Shown here: positions 8,277-15,855 of the stretch, one piece after another
How the letters are laid out: each line of letters starts with the position of its first letter
Position numbering within the stretch: position 1 is the first letter of the stretch
Source of the DNA: DATFAS01 sp035254305
GTDB lineage: Bacteria; Bacillota; Bacilli; Aneurinibacillales; RAOX-1
DNA: 64,000 nt
Assembly (NCBI GenBank): GCA_035254305.1
Contig: DATFAS010000010.1
Location: 6,628-70,627, forward strand
Direction: 5' to 3'
The notes under the pieces: generated by a model
Told to the model about the DNA's origin: nothing
Databases searched by the model: none
Seen by the model: the letters and a program-made list of their open reading frames with translations, nothing else
Translations under genes and position numbers: made by a program

Positions 8277-9413
8277 TCATGATAATCTTCGAACCACTTC
8301 TACCACTTTATTTGCCACATAAATCGCTTGATCCACATCATTATAGAGGCCGAAACTAAAGCGAACAGCAGAATGAATCCTCTCTTGCTCAATGTTCATC
8401 GCCACAAGTACATGGGAGGGTTCAAGAGAACCCGCCGTACAGGCACTTCCGCTAGAACAGAAAATTCCTTCAATATCCATATTCATCAACATCACCTCGG
8501 TATCAATCCCTAGAAAGCTGACGTTTAGGATGTGCGGGAGAAAATCTGTTGGATGACCATTGATAGTGAATTCAATCCCTGAATCCCTCCAGATCGAGAG
8601 CATAGCTTCCCTCATTTCAAAATACTTTTGCCTTCGTTCCTCAAGCGTATTCACCATAAGCTTTGCAGCTTTTCCAAATCCTACGATACCAGGTACATTC
8701 TCCGTTCCGCCTCTTCGCTTTTTCTCCTGGGAACCACCTAATAAGTGCGGGTTGGCCTTAACACCTTTTGACATGAAAAGTGCGCCTACTCCTTTTGGAC
8801 CATTGATCTTATGAGAGGATAAAGAAAGCAAATCTACAGGAAGCTCAGACAAATTCAACTCAAGGACACCATAAGCCTGCACAGCATCTGTATGAAAGTA
8901 AACCCCTGCTTCTCTAGCTATCATACCGATTTCATTAATTGGTTGAATCGTTCCAACCTCATTATTGCCATACATCACACTGATCAAGATCGTCGAATCC
9001 TTCAAGGCACGCAACACATCTTCTATAGAAACCTTCCCTGTTTGATCAACTGGCAAATAAGTAACCTCAAACCCCATTTTCTCTAAATACTCACAAGAAT
9101 GGAGAACTGCATGATGCTCAATACTCGAGGTGATAATATGGTTTCCCCGGTCCCGATTCGCTAGTGCTATCCCAAATAACACCATATTATCTGCCTCGGT
9201 TCCTCCACTTGTAAAAATGATTTGATTTGAGGTAGTATGAAGGCTTAATGCAATCGCATCACGAGCTGAATCAATTGCTGTTTTTACCTCTCTACCAAAT
9301 CGGTGTACACTTGATGGGTTACCAAAAGCATTTTGAAAGAAAGGATTCATCTCCTCAAGCACTTGTGGATGGACTGGAGTCGTTGCTGCATGGTCAAAAT
9401 AAATGTCTTTCAA
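8277..9413 (-). CDS. iscS: Cysteine desulfurase, IscS/NifS type (YrvO-like)
   Basis: Encodes 378 residues from the TTG at 9411-9413. The enzyme releases sulfur from L-cysteine as a persulfide for tRNA thiolation and Fe-S assembly. The PLP Lys is in SLSSHKINGPKG. The active-site Cys is in CSSGSACTAGSLEPSHV. The N-terminal IYFDHAATTPVHP is typical. Three in-frame starts compete: TTG 9425, GTG 9422 and TTG 9413. I prefer the last because GGTGA lies 5 bp before it, and it gives a length close to the family. It follows cymR with almost no gap and precedes mnmA, so CymR, desulfurase and thiolase form one sulfur-handling unit. Confidence 0.93.
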   Translation of the reverse strand: MKDIYFDHAATTPVHPQVLEEMNPFFQNAFGNPSSVHRFGREVKTAIDSARDAIALSLHTTSNQIIFTSGGTEADNMVLFGIALANRDRGNHIITSSIEHHAVLHSCEYLEKMGFEVTYLPVDQTGKVSIEDVLRALKDSTILISVMYGNNEVGTIQPINEIGMIAREAGVYFHTDAVQAYGVLELNLSELPVDLLSLSSHKINGPKGVGALFMSKGVKANPHLLGGSQEKKRRGGTENVPGIVGFGKAAKLMVNTLEERRQKYFEMREAMLSIWRDSGIEFTINGHPTDFLPHILNVSFLGIDTEVMLMNMDIEGIFCSSGSACTAGSLEPSHVLVAMNIEQERIHSAVRFSFGLYNDVDQAIYVANKVVEVVRRLS

Positions 9414-9426
9414 ATTAATCACCAAC

Positions 9427-9846
9427 CTAAATGTAAAACATATAAGAATTAGTCAATCCATCATCCTCATATGAGATAAGGGATTTAAGGGTAGTAGAAT
9501 CTAATACATCTGAAATCGCATCTTTAATTCTGAGCCAGAGGTCGCGCTTAGCTGGGTCTTCTTCTTCCTCGAACTCCACAGGGCTTATAGGACCTTCCAA
9601 TACACGAATAATATCACCAGCTGTAATTTCTTCAGGCTTTTTGGTAAGAATATATCCACCATACGCCCCTCTCACACTTTTGACAAGCTCAGCATTTCGT
9701 AGCGGTGCCACAAGCTGCTCTAAATAATGCTCTGATAAATCATGACGTTGTGCAATCGTTTTAAGTGATATTGGCCCTTCCCCATAACGATTTGCTAACT
9801 CCATCATAATCGTCAAGCCATAGCGTCCTTTTGTTGATATTTTCAT
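9427..9846 (-). CDS. cymR: Rrf2-family cysteine metabolism repressor CymR
   Basis: Encodes 139 residues with the Rrf2 winged-helix fold, N-terminal MKISTKGRYGLTIMMELA and wing region VRGAYGGYILTKKPEEI. There are no cysteines at all, which argues against an Fe-S cluster regulator (IscR/NsrR) and for CymR. In B. subtilis CymR, with CysK, represses cysteine uptake and synthesis genes. The ATG at 9846 has AGGAGAGG upstream. It lies 3 bp after rarA and directly before the cysteine desulfurase gene, the common order in Bacillales. Confidence 0.92.
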   Translation of the reverse strand: MKISTKGRYGLTIMMELANRYGEGPISLKTIAQRHDLSEHYLEQLVAPLRNAELVKSVRGAYGGYILTKKPEEITAGDIIRVLEGPISPVEFEEEEDPAKRDLWLRIKDAISDVLDSTTLKSLISYEDDGLTNSYMFYI

Positions 9847-9849
9847 GGT

Positions 9850-11217
9850 CTACGCCTCTCCTTCTTTTAGCTTGCCCTTACCAATCGATAATAAATATTG
9901 ACGTATGTTCTGCTCGTGACCATTCGCTGTTGGAAGATAGAAAGCCTCCCTCACATCCTCTGGTAAATAAGTCTGCTCAATGTAATTCATTGGATAATTA
10001 TGGGGATATAAGTAAGCTTGACCATGTCCTAGACGAGCAGCCCCCTTATAATGAGCATCCCTTAGATGATTAGGTACAGATGCATATCCATGCTCCTTCA
10101 CCCAATCTAGTGCATTATTTATAGCATTATAAGCAGCATTACTTTTAGGAGCACTAGCACAATAGGTCACCGCTTGACCTAGAATAATTCTTCCCTCGGG
10201 CATGCCAATGAATTGGAGAGCTTGAAAAGCAGAAACAGCCACCTGTAGAGCCATTGGGTCCGCGTTGCCAATATCCTCAGAAGCTGCAATAATAATTCTT
10301 CGTGCAATAAATAAAGGGTCCTCCCCTGCATCTAGCATTTGAGCCATCCAAAGGACAGCTGCATCAGGGTCTGAACCTCGAATCGATTTAATAAAAGCAG
10401 AGATCGTATCATAATGGTAGTCTCCAGACTTATCATAACGGACAGCACGACGCTGGATAGATTCCTGGGCGACCTCTAAGTTAATTACGATTCGATTCTG
10501 TTCATCAGGAATCGTCGTGGAGACAGCTAGCTCTATGGCATTAAGAAGCTTCCTTGCATCACCTGCTGCATATTCTATCAAATGTTCTTCTGCTTCCTGT
10601 GTGAGGCTAACAGCTAGCTCTCCATACCCACGCATTTTGTCTGTTAAGGCTCTCTGTAAAACGAGTTGCATATGTTCATAAGTTAAAGGCTTTAGAGAAA
10701 AAACCTGAGAACGGGATAAAAGGGCGGAATTTACTTCAAAATAGGGATTTTCTGTGGTTGCACCAATTAAAATAATGGTTCCATCCTCAACATAAGGAAG
10801 AAGAGCATCCTGCTGTGATTTATTAAAGCGGTGAATTTCATCGACAAAAAGAGTCGTTCTCTGACGATATAAAGAAAATCTTTCTTTGGCTTCATCGATG
10901 ACCTTACGTATATCGGAGATCCCTGCTGTTACAGCATTCAGGTCTGCAAAATAAGCATTCGTTGTGGCGGAAATAACCCTTGCCAAAGTTGTCTTCCCCG
11001 TGCCTGGTGGACCGTAGAATAATAAAGAGGATATTTGATCTGCCTCTATTGCCCTCCGAAGTAGCTTCCCTGGCCCTACCATATGCTCTTGCCCAACAAA
11101 TTCATCAATGTGAGCAGGACGCATCCTAGCAGCCAACGGCTGCCGGATGGATGCTTGTCCATTATGACTAGTTTTCTGTGCGCCCAAATCTGAATAATCG
11201 TAAGAAAATAAATCCAT
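9850..11217 (-). CDS. rarA: Replication-associated recombination protein A, AAA+ ATPase
   Basis: Encodes 455 residues. RarA (MgsA/WRNIP1 family) is a clamp-loader-like ATPase acting at stalled replication forks with SSB. The Walker A is GPPGTGKTTLA near residue 59 and Walker B is TLFVDEIHRF. Sensor 1 appears as IGATTENPYFEV. The C-terminal MgsA oligomerisation domain contains GSDPDAAVLWMAQML and PLFIARRIIIAASEDIG. The ATG at 11217 is preceded by AAAGGAAATAAGG. It is in the same place as B. subtilis yrvN, between tcdA (yrvM) and cymR. Confidence 0.95.
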   Translation of the reverse strand: MDLFSYDYSDLGAQKTSHNGQASIRQPLAARMRPAHIDEFVGQEHMVGPGKLLRRAIEADQISSLLFYGPPGTGKTTLARVISATTNAYFADLNAVTAGISDIRKVIDEAKERFSLYRQRTTLFVDEIHRFNKSQQDALLPYVEDGTIILIGATTENPYFEVNSALLSRSQVFSLKPLTYEHMQLVLQRALTDKMRGYGELAVSLTQEAEEHLIEYAAGDARKLLNAIELAVSTTIPDEQNRIVINLEVAQESIQRRAVRYDKSGDYHYDTISAFIKSIRGSDPDAAVLWMAQMLDAGEDPLFIARRIIIAASEDIGNADPMALQVAVSAFQALQFIGMPEGRIILGQAVTYCASAPKSNAAYNAINNALDWVKEHGYASVPNHLRDAHYKGAARLGHGQAYLYPHNYPMNYIEQTYLPEDVREAFYLPTANGHEQNIRQYLLSIGKGKLKEGEA

Positions 11218-11239
11218 ACCTTATTTCCTTTCTACCAAA

Positions 11240-12016
11240 CTACTGGCTGACTCTATCTATAACAATATTCCCCTTCTCTAGAAGTCCATCTACCACGGCA
11301 CTTGCCATAATTAATCCGGCAACCGAAGGGCAGAATGCATTACTAGCTGGTGGCATCTTAGCCTTTCTAATAGGAGAATCAGGATTTTGGACCACTTGAT
11401 CCATCACTTCTTCTTTTTGTTTGACAGGAATTTCAGTGGAATAAACAACCTTTACTCCTTTTTTAATTCCTTCTTTGCGAAGCTCCCGACGCATGACTTT
11501 CGCTATCGGATCATAAGATGTTTGGAACAGATCAGCTACTTTAAATCGTGTAGGGTCTGTTTTGTTTGCTGCTCCCATACTTGATATAATAGGGATCCCT
11601 CTGCGTCTGCATTCTTTTACTAAATGTATTTTGGCAGATACCGTATCAATAGCATCCACTATATAGTCTACTGAATCAGTTAGTGAAAACAATTGGTCTG
11701 ATGTCTCTTCATTATAGAACATATTCATGATGTGAACTTTACAATTTGGGTTGATTCTGGCAATTCTTTCTTTCATTAATTCGGTCTTCTGCTGTCCAAT
11801 CGTATCTAGCATAGCATGAAGCTGACGGTTAATATTTGTTATATCAACAACATCGCGATCAACAAGAATAAGTGTGCCTACAGAGGTCCGAGCTAATGCC
11901 TCTGCTGCAAAGGATCCAACACCACCAACTCCTAAGACAATGACAGTACTATTCCGTAAAACTTCCAATCCGGCAGTACCAACAGCCAATTCAGTTCGTG
12001 AGAATTGATGAAGCAT
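11240..12016 (-). CDS. tcdA: tRNA threonylcarbamoyladenosine dehydratase TcdA (YrvM)
   Basis: Encodes 258 residues of the E1/ThiF superfamily. TcdA uses ATP to cyclise t6A37 of tRNAs to ct6A. The nucleotide-binding motif is VLGVGGVGSFAAEAL near residue 30. RDVVDITNINRQLHA carries the conserved Asn-Arg that contacts ATP. The C-terminal ASNAFCPSVAGLIMA is also family-typical. The ATG at 12016 follows AAAGGGGA at 10 bp. It lies just downstream of the 6S RNA gene and upstream of rarA, as in B. subtilis. Confidence 0.92.
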   Translation of the reverse strand: MLHQFSRTELAVGTAGLEVLRNSTVIVLGVGGVGSFAAEALARTSVGTLILVDRDVVDITNINRQLHAMLDTIGQQKTELMKERIARINPNCKVHIMNMFYNEETSDQLFSLTDSVDYIVDAIDTVSAKIHLVKECRRRGIPIISSMGAANKTDPTRFKVADLFQTSYDPIAKVMRRELRKEGIKKGVKVVYSTEIPVKQKEEVMDQVVQNPDSPIRKAKMPPASNAFCPSVAGLIMASAVVDGLLEKGNIVIDRVSQ

Positions 12017-12099
12017 ATGTATAAAATCCCCTTTCAGAAAAAAACAAAGTTATCTTATATGATTTCCACTTTAATCAGAAAGTAACTATAGCATAAGAA

Positions 12100-12165
12100 A
12101 AGGAAAATGTCATGTTCATTTCCTCATACACCCTATAGGGAGGAAATAGACATGTCATTTTCCTT
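12100..12165 (-). terminator. Long imperfect hairpin between 6S RNA and tcdA
   Basis: Two 25-bp arms (12100-12124 and 12141-12165) are complementary with three mismatches, around a 16-nt loop. On the minus strand the second arm is followed by TTTTCCTTTTCTTA, so it could terminate transcription after 6S RNA. The stem is longer than most terminators in this window and could also be a processing site or a short mobile palindrome. Confidence 0.55.
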
Positions 12166-12185
12166 CGAAATGCGTAAGGAATAGT

Positions 12186-12377
12186 AAGAGTCCCATAATG
12201 CCGTGTTGGCCAAAGGTTCTGAACCTTGCAATACCAAGTCCCTTGCGGGTGCATCCTGTCTCCTGCTTCCTGTTCGTAGAATAATAATACGATTCAATTC
12301 ACAGAAGAACTCCGGAATGAAAATCAAATCAGTGTTGGGCTCAGAACGTTAGGTATCACGCACACCTTAGGACTCTT
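12186..12377 (-). ncRNA. ssrS: 6S RNA (SsrS/BsrA type)
   Basis: A 192-nt minus-strand RNA. Its ends pair as AAGAGTCC and GGACTCTT to close the molecule. Inside it carries GTTCTGAGCCCAACA, which resembles B. subtilis 6S-1 RNA as I remember it, and opposing strands that would form the large central bulge. It lies between aspS and tcdA (yrvM), exactly where B. subtilis bsrA lies. 6S RNA mimics an open promoter and sequesters the SigA RNA polymerase holoenzyme. The boundaries are inferred from the closing stem. A promoter stands just upstream. Confidence 0.85.
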
Positions 12378-12387
12378 CTTGATTTCT

Positions 12388-12416
12388 ATTTTAGCTCACA
12401 ATGAAAACGATTGCAA
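12388..12416 (-). promoter_or_regulatory. Promoter of 6S RNA
   Basis: On the minus strand TTGCAA (12411-12416) and TAAAAT (12388-12393) are separated by 17 bp. The predicted start falls a few bases before the 6S 5' end at 12377. Confidence 0.7.
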
Positions 12417-12440
12417 CTATTGTACAAGCCTAATAGAAAA

Positions 12441-12458
12441 GGGGGCGAATTTGCCCCC
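12441..12458 (-). terminator. Terminator of hisS-aspS
   Basis: A G+C-only 6-bp stem (GGGGGC and GCCCCC) with a six-base loop, followed on the minus strand by TTTTCT, 8 bp after the aspS stop. Confidence 0.8.
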
Positions 12459-12466
12459 AAATTTCT

Positions 12467-14245
12467 TTAAGCTTTTACCTCTTCTGGTAATTTTAACTGA
12501 ATATGAAGCTCATTCAATTGTTTCTCCTCAACCTCACCAGGAGCATCGGTCATTGGATCTGTTGCACTTGCTGTCTTAGGGAAGGCAATGACTTCACGAA
12601 GATTAGTTCTCCCTGCAAGAAGCATGACGAAACGATCTAGTCCCAATGCCATTCCACCATGTGGAGGTGTTCCATATTCGAAAGCGTCGAGGAGGAAGCC
12701 GAATTTTTCCTGTGCCTCTTCCTTACTGAAGCCAAGTGCTCTAAACATTTTCTCTTGAATCTCACGCTTATAGATCCTCATGCTACCGCCACCCACTTCG
12801 TATCCATTCAGAACAAGGTCATAAGCTTGTGCACGAATTTGGCTAGGATCTGTATCAAATAATGGTAGGTCTTCTACTCTTGGCATAGTGAATGGGTGGT
12901 GAAGAGCTACATAGCGCTTCGCATCCTCATCATATTCTACCAATGGGAAGTCCATAACCCAAGCAAACTTAAATACATTCGGATCAATTAAGCCAAGATC
13001 TTTACCGAACTTAGAACGTAGGGCACCAAGCGAATCGGCAACAACCTTAGGAGAATCTGCTACGAATAGAATGAGATCTCCCTCTACTACTGCAAAACGA
13101 TCCTTAAACTGTGCGATTTCTTCTTCAGAGAAGAACTTACCGATCGGTCCTTTGATTTCTCCATCTTTGAATGCAATCCAAGCAAGCCCTTTCGCACCAT
13201 ACTTAGAAGCAAACTTCATGAGATCGTCAACATCCTTACGGGAGTAGTGACCGCAACCCTTGACATTAATTCCTTTTACTTGGCCACCTCGTTCAACCGC
13301 ACTTGCGAATACTTTGAAGCCACAGTTTGCGACAAGGTCAGAAACGTCTACCAATTCCATTCCGAAGCGTAAATCAGGTTTATCCGAACCAAAACGACTC
13401 ATTGCCTCCTGATAGGATAAACGTTGGATCGGCAATTCTACCTTAAGCCCAATAGACTGTTCACAAACATGAGCAACCATTTGTTCCATCATAGCAAGCA
13501 ACTCTTCCATAGTAAGGAAGGAGGTTTCGATATCCACCTGGGTGAATTCAGGCTGGCGATCAGCCCTTAAATCCTCATCACGGAAGCAACGGACCACTTG
13601 GAAATAACGCTCATATCCAGATACCATGAGTAGCTGTTTAAAAATCTGTGGAGATTGAGGAAGTGCAAAGAATTCTCCTGGATGTACGCGGCTTGGTACC
13701 AAATAGTCTCTTGCACCCTCTGGTGTGCTCTTCGTAAGCATTGGTGTTTCGATTTCTAGGAAGCCTTTGTCATCCAGAAAATCACGGAATGCCTTCGTTG
13801 TGCGGTGACGTAGAATGAGAGAATTCTGCATCGATTGACGGCGTAAATCTAAATAACGATATTTAAGTCGAACATTCTCATCGACTTCGATTTGATCTTC
13901 AATCAAGAAAGGAGGAGTTTTCGCCTCATTGAGGATTTCAACTTCTGTAATATGGATTTCAACTTCCCCAGTTTGCATCTTAGGGTTAATGGTTTCCGGA
14001 CTTCTTAGAACAACTTGGCCCTTCACAGTAAGCACATATTCACTACGAATACGATCTCCGATAAGATGTGCTTTCTCGTTGAATTCAGGATTAAGAACGA
14101 TTTGCACAAGACCACTACGATCTCTTAAATCTACGAAAATAACGCCTCCTAGATCGCGACGTTTTTGCACCCATCCACTTAAAGTTACTTCTTCACCAAT
14201 ATTTTCTTTCCCAATTTTACCGCAATGATGTGTACGAAAACTCAT
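12467..14245 (-). CDS. aspS: Aspartyl-tRNA synthetase
   Basis: Encodes 592 residues, the usual bacterial AspRS length. An N-terminal OB-fold anticodon-binding domain (about 1-105, SGWVQKRRDLGGVIFVDLRDR) precedes the class II catalytic core. Motif 2 is FRDEDLRADRQPEFTQ. The bacterial insertion domain (about 280-420) is present. Motif 3 is GMALGLDRFVML. I chose the ATG at 14243-14245 because GGGAGGA lies 7 bp before it; a further ATG 51 bp upstream has no such site. It follows hisS by 13 bp, so both synthetases share one T-box leader. Whether the product also charges tRNA-Asn cannot be told from the sequence. Confidence 0.97.
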   Translation of the reverse strand: MSFRTHHCGKIGKENIGEEVTLSGWVQKRRDLGGVIFVDLRDRSGLVQIVLNPEFNEKAHLIGDRIRSEYVLTVKGQVVLRSPETINPKMQTGEVEIHITEVEILNEAKTPPFLIEDQIEVDENVRLKYRYLDLRRQSMQNSLILRHRTTKAFRDFLDDKGFLEIETPMLTKSTPEGARDYLVPSRVHPGEFFALPQSPQIFKQLLMVSGYERYFQVVRCFRDEDLRADRQPEFTQVDIETSFLTMEELLAMMEQMVAHVCEQSIGLKVELPIQRLSYQEAMSRFGSDKPDLRFGMELVDVSDLVANCGFKVFASAVERGGQVKGINVKGCGHYSRKDVDDLMKFASKYGAKGLAWIAFKDGEIKGPIGKFFSEEEIAQFKDRFAVVEGDLILFVADSPKVVADSLGALRSKFGKDLGLIDPNVFKFAWVMDFPLVEYDEDAKRYVALHHPFTMPRVEDLPLFDTDPSQIRAQAYDLVLNGYEVGGGSMRIYKREIQEKMFRALGFSKEEAQEKFGFLLDAFEYGTPPHGGMALGLDRFVMLLAGRTNLREVIAFPKTASATDPMTDAPGEVEEKQLNELHIQLKLPEEVKA

Positions 14246-14258
14246 TTTCGCATCCTCC

Positions 14259-15521
14259 CTATAGTTCTGATTTAATCCATTGATACACTTCATCAAGTGG
14301 TATCTCTTTTTGTTCGCGCTGCAGCATATCCTTTACAACGATACTGCGCTTGTTCCATTCATCCTCACCTAAAATCAAGACAAAACGAGCACCATATCTT
14401 TCAGCAGCTTTAAACTGGGCCTTCATCTTTCGACCAACAAAATCCTTATCAGCTGCCAAACCAGCACTTCTTAAACGATCAAGAATTTGCAGAGAATACT
14501 TCTCTGGCTCTTCCCCCATAGCAATAAGAAAGCAATCAAGGTTTGTTTTCACAGGAAGCTCGATATTTTGACTCTTCAATGTCAAGAGTACTCTTTCAAT
14601 ACTCATGGCAAATCCAATACCTGGCATGTCATTACCACCGATTTGCTCCACAAGGCCGTTATATCGACCTCCCCCACAAATTGTCGTAATAGCACCGAAG
14701 CCTTCTGCCATAATTTCAAAAGCAGTTTGTGTATAATAATCAAGCCCACGAACCATTCTTGGATTCACCACATAATCAATACCAAGCTGCTCTAAGTGTC
14801 CTTTCACAGCCTCAAAATGTGGCGAACAGCTATCACATAGGTGCTCTGTAATATTAGGAGCATCCTTCGTTAAGCTACGGCATTTTTCATTTTTGCAATC
14901 TAGTATCCGCAAAGGGTTTCGTTCATAACGAGACTGACAGTCTTCACACAGCTCATGTTTCTTTTCTCCTAAATGACGGAGTAGGTGCTCCCTGTGTATC
15001 GGACGGCAAACCTTACATCCTACACTATTTAATTCCAAGCGAAGATTGGTAACACCCAGATTCTGATATAAACGCATAGCTAGGGCTATAACCTCAGCAT
15101 CAATCGTTGGGTCATTACTTCCAATCGCTTCGATACCAAACTGTGTAAACTGTCTCATTCTTCCCGCTTGCGGTCTTTCATAACGAAACATGGGGCCAAT
15201 ATAAAATAACTTCGTTGGTTGATTGGGATCCCCAAACATTTTATTTTCTACATAAGAACGTACAACTGCTGCTGTTCCTTCTGGACGCAAGGTAATACTT
15301 CGATTTCCCTTGTCTTGGAAGGTGTACATTTCTTTCTCTACAATATCAGTCGTTTCCCCTACTCCCCGGTGAAACAATTCCGTATGCTCGAATATCGGTG
15401 TACGGACCTCCCGGTAATTATAGAGCTTGCATATATCTCGTGCACTCTTCTCGATATATTGCCATAGCTCGACCTCTCCCGGCAGCACATCTGCTGTGCC
15501 GCGTGGAATATTGATCGACAT
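14259..15521 (-). CDS. hisS: Histidyl-tRNA synthetase
   Basis: Encodes 420 residues. The class II core contains motif 2 (FRYERPQAGRMRQFTQFG) and the two His-specific motifs, LVRG-like MVRGLDYYTQTAFE and the glycine-rich CGGGRYNGL. A Cys-rich insertion in the middle (CKVCRPIH, CEDCQSRYERN, LCDSC) probably binds zinc, as in many Firmicutes HisRS. The C-terminal anticodon-binding domain follows about residue 325. The ATG at 15521 has GAGGAGGG at 7 bp. It is preceded by a T-box leader with a probable His specifier and followed by aspS. Confidence 0.97.
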   Translation of the reverse strand: MSINIPRGTADVLPGEVELWQYIEKSARDICKLYNYREVRTPIFEHTELFHRGVGETTDIVEKEMYTFQDKGNRSITLRPEGTAAVVRSYVENKMFGDPNQPTKLFYIGPMFRYERPQAGRMRQFTQFGIEAIGSNDPTIDAEVIALAMRLYQNLGVTNLRLELNSVGCKVCRPIHREHLLRHLGEKKHELCEDCQSRYERNPLRILDCKNEKCRSLTKDAPNITEHLCDSCSPHFEAVKGHLEQLGIDYVVNPRMVRGLDYYTQTAFEIMAEGFGAITTICGGGRYNGLVEQIGGNDMPGIGFAMSIERVLLTLKSQNIELPVKTNLDCFLIAMGEEPEKYSLQILDRLRSAGLAADKDFVGRKMKAQFKAAERYGARFVLILGEDEWNKRSIVVKDMLQREQKEIPLDEVYQWIKSEL

Positions 15522-15562
15522 CGCTTTGCCCTCCTCATCATTCCTAGCTAATATAAATAAAA

Positions 15563-15820
15563 AACTCCCGTCCCTGACAATTATGTCAGGGACGAGAGAT
15601 TATTATCACCCGCGGTGCCACCCTAATAAGGATCTATTGATCCCCACTTTTATGCATAACGCTCACACGCTACAGGCTACTTATTGTGTTCACCTGTGGT
15701 CCTCAGGGATGTCCTTCATCAAATAAGATAATGGAATGCTTCCAGCCACGGCATATCCTCTCTTGTTTTATCAAACATCTGACTACTTTTCCCTTCAATG
15801 GATATCTCCATATTCAATTG
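15563..15820 (-). promoter_or_regulatory. T-box riboswitch leader of hisS-aspS
   Basis: The minus-strand leader has the conserved AGGGTGGCACCGCG (15611-15624). It is followed by a 15-bp terminator stem (arms 15565-15579 and 15584-15598) and a T-run. In the 3' side of Stem I, GAACACAATAAG places CAC at 15686-15688 in the expected specifier position, which means it should sense uncharged tRNA-His. One His-sensing leader therefore appears to control both hisS and aspS. Confidence 0.92.
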
Positions 15821-15826
15821 TTTTTA

Positions 15827-15855
15827 ATATTACAGATTTAGAGCTTCCATGTCAA
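15827..15855 (-). promoter_or_regulatory. SigA-type promoter of hisS-aspS
   Basis: On the minus strand a perfect TTGACA (15850-15855) and TAATAT (15827-15832) are separated by 17 bp. The -35 overlaps the hemZ stop codon. Confidence 0.85.

Noticed and set aside
12017..12099. Promoter for tcdA-rarA
   Set aside because: Only a weak TTCTGA/TAAGAT pair at 17 bp is present; too poor to list.
12133..12327. Minus-strand 64-codon frame within the aspS-tcdA gap
   Set aside because: It lies inside the 6S RNA and its downstream hairpin and has no ribosome site or protein-like composition.
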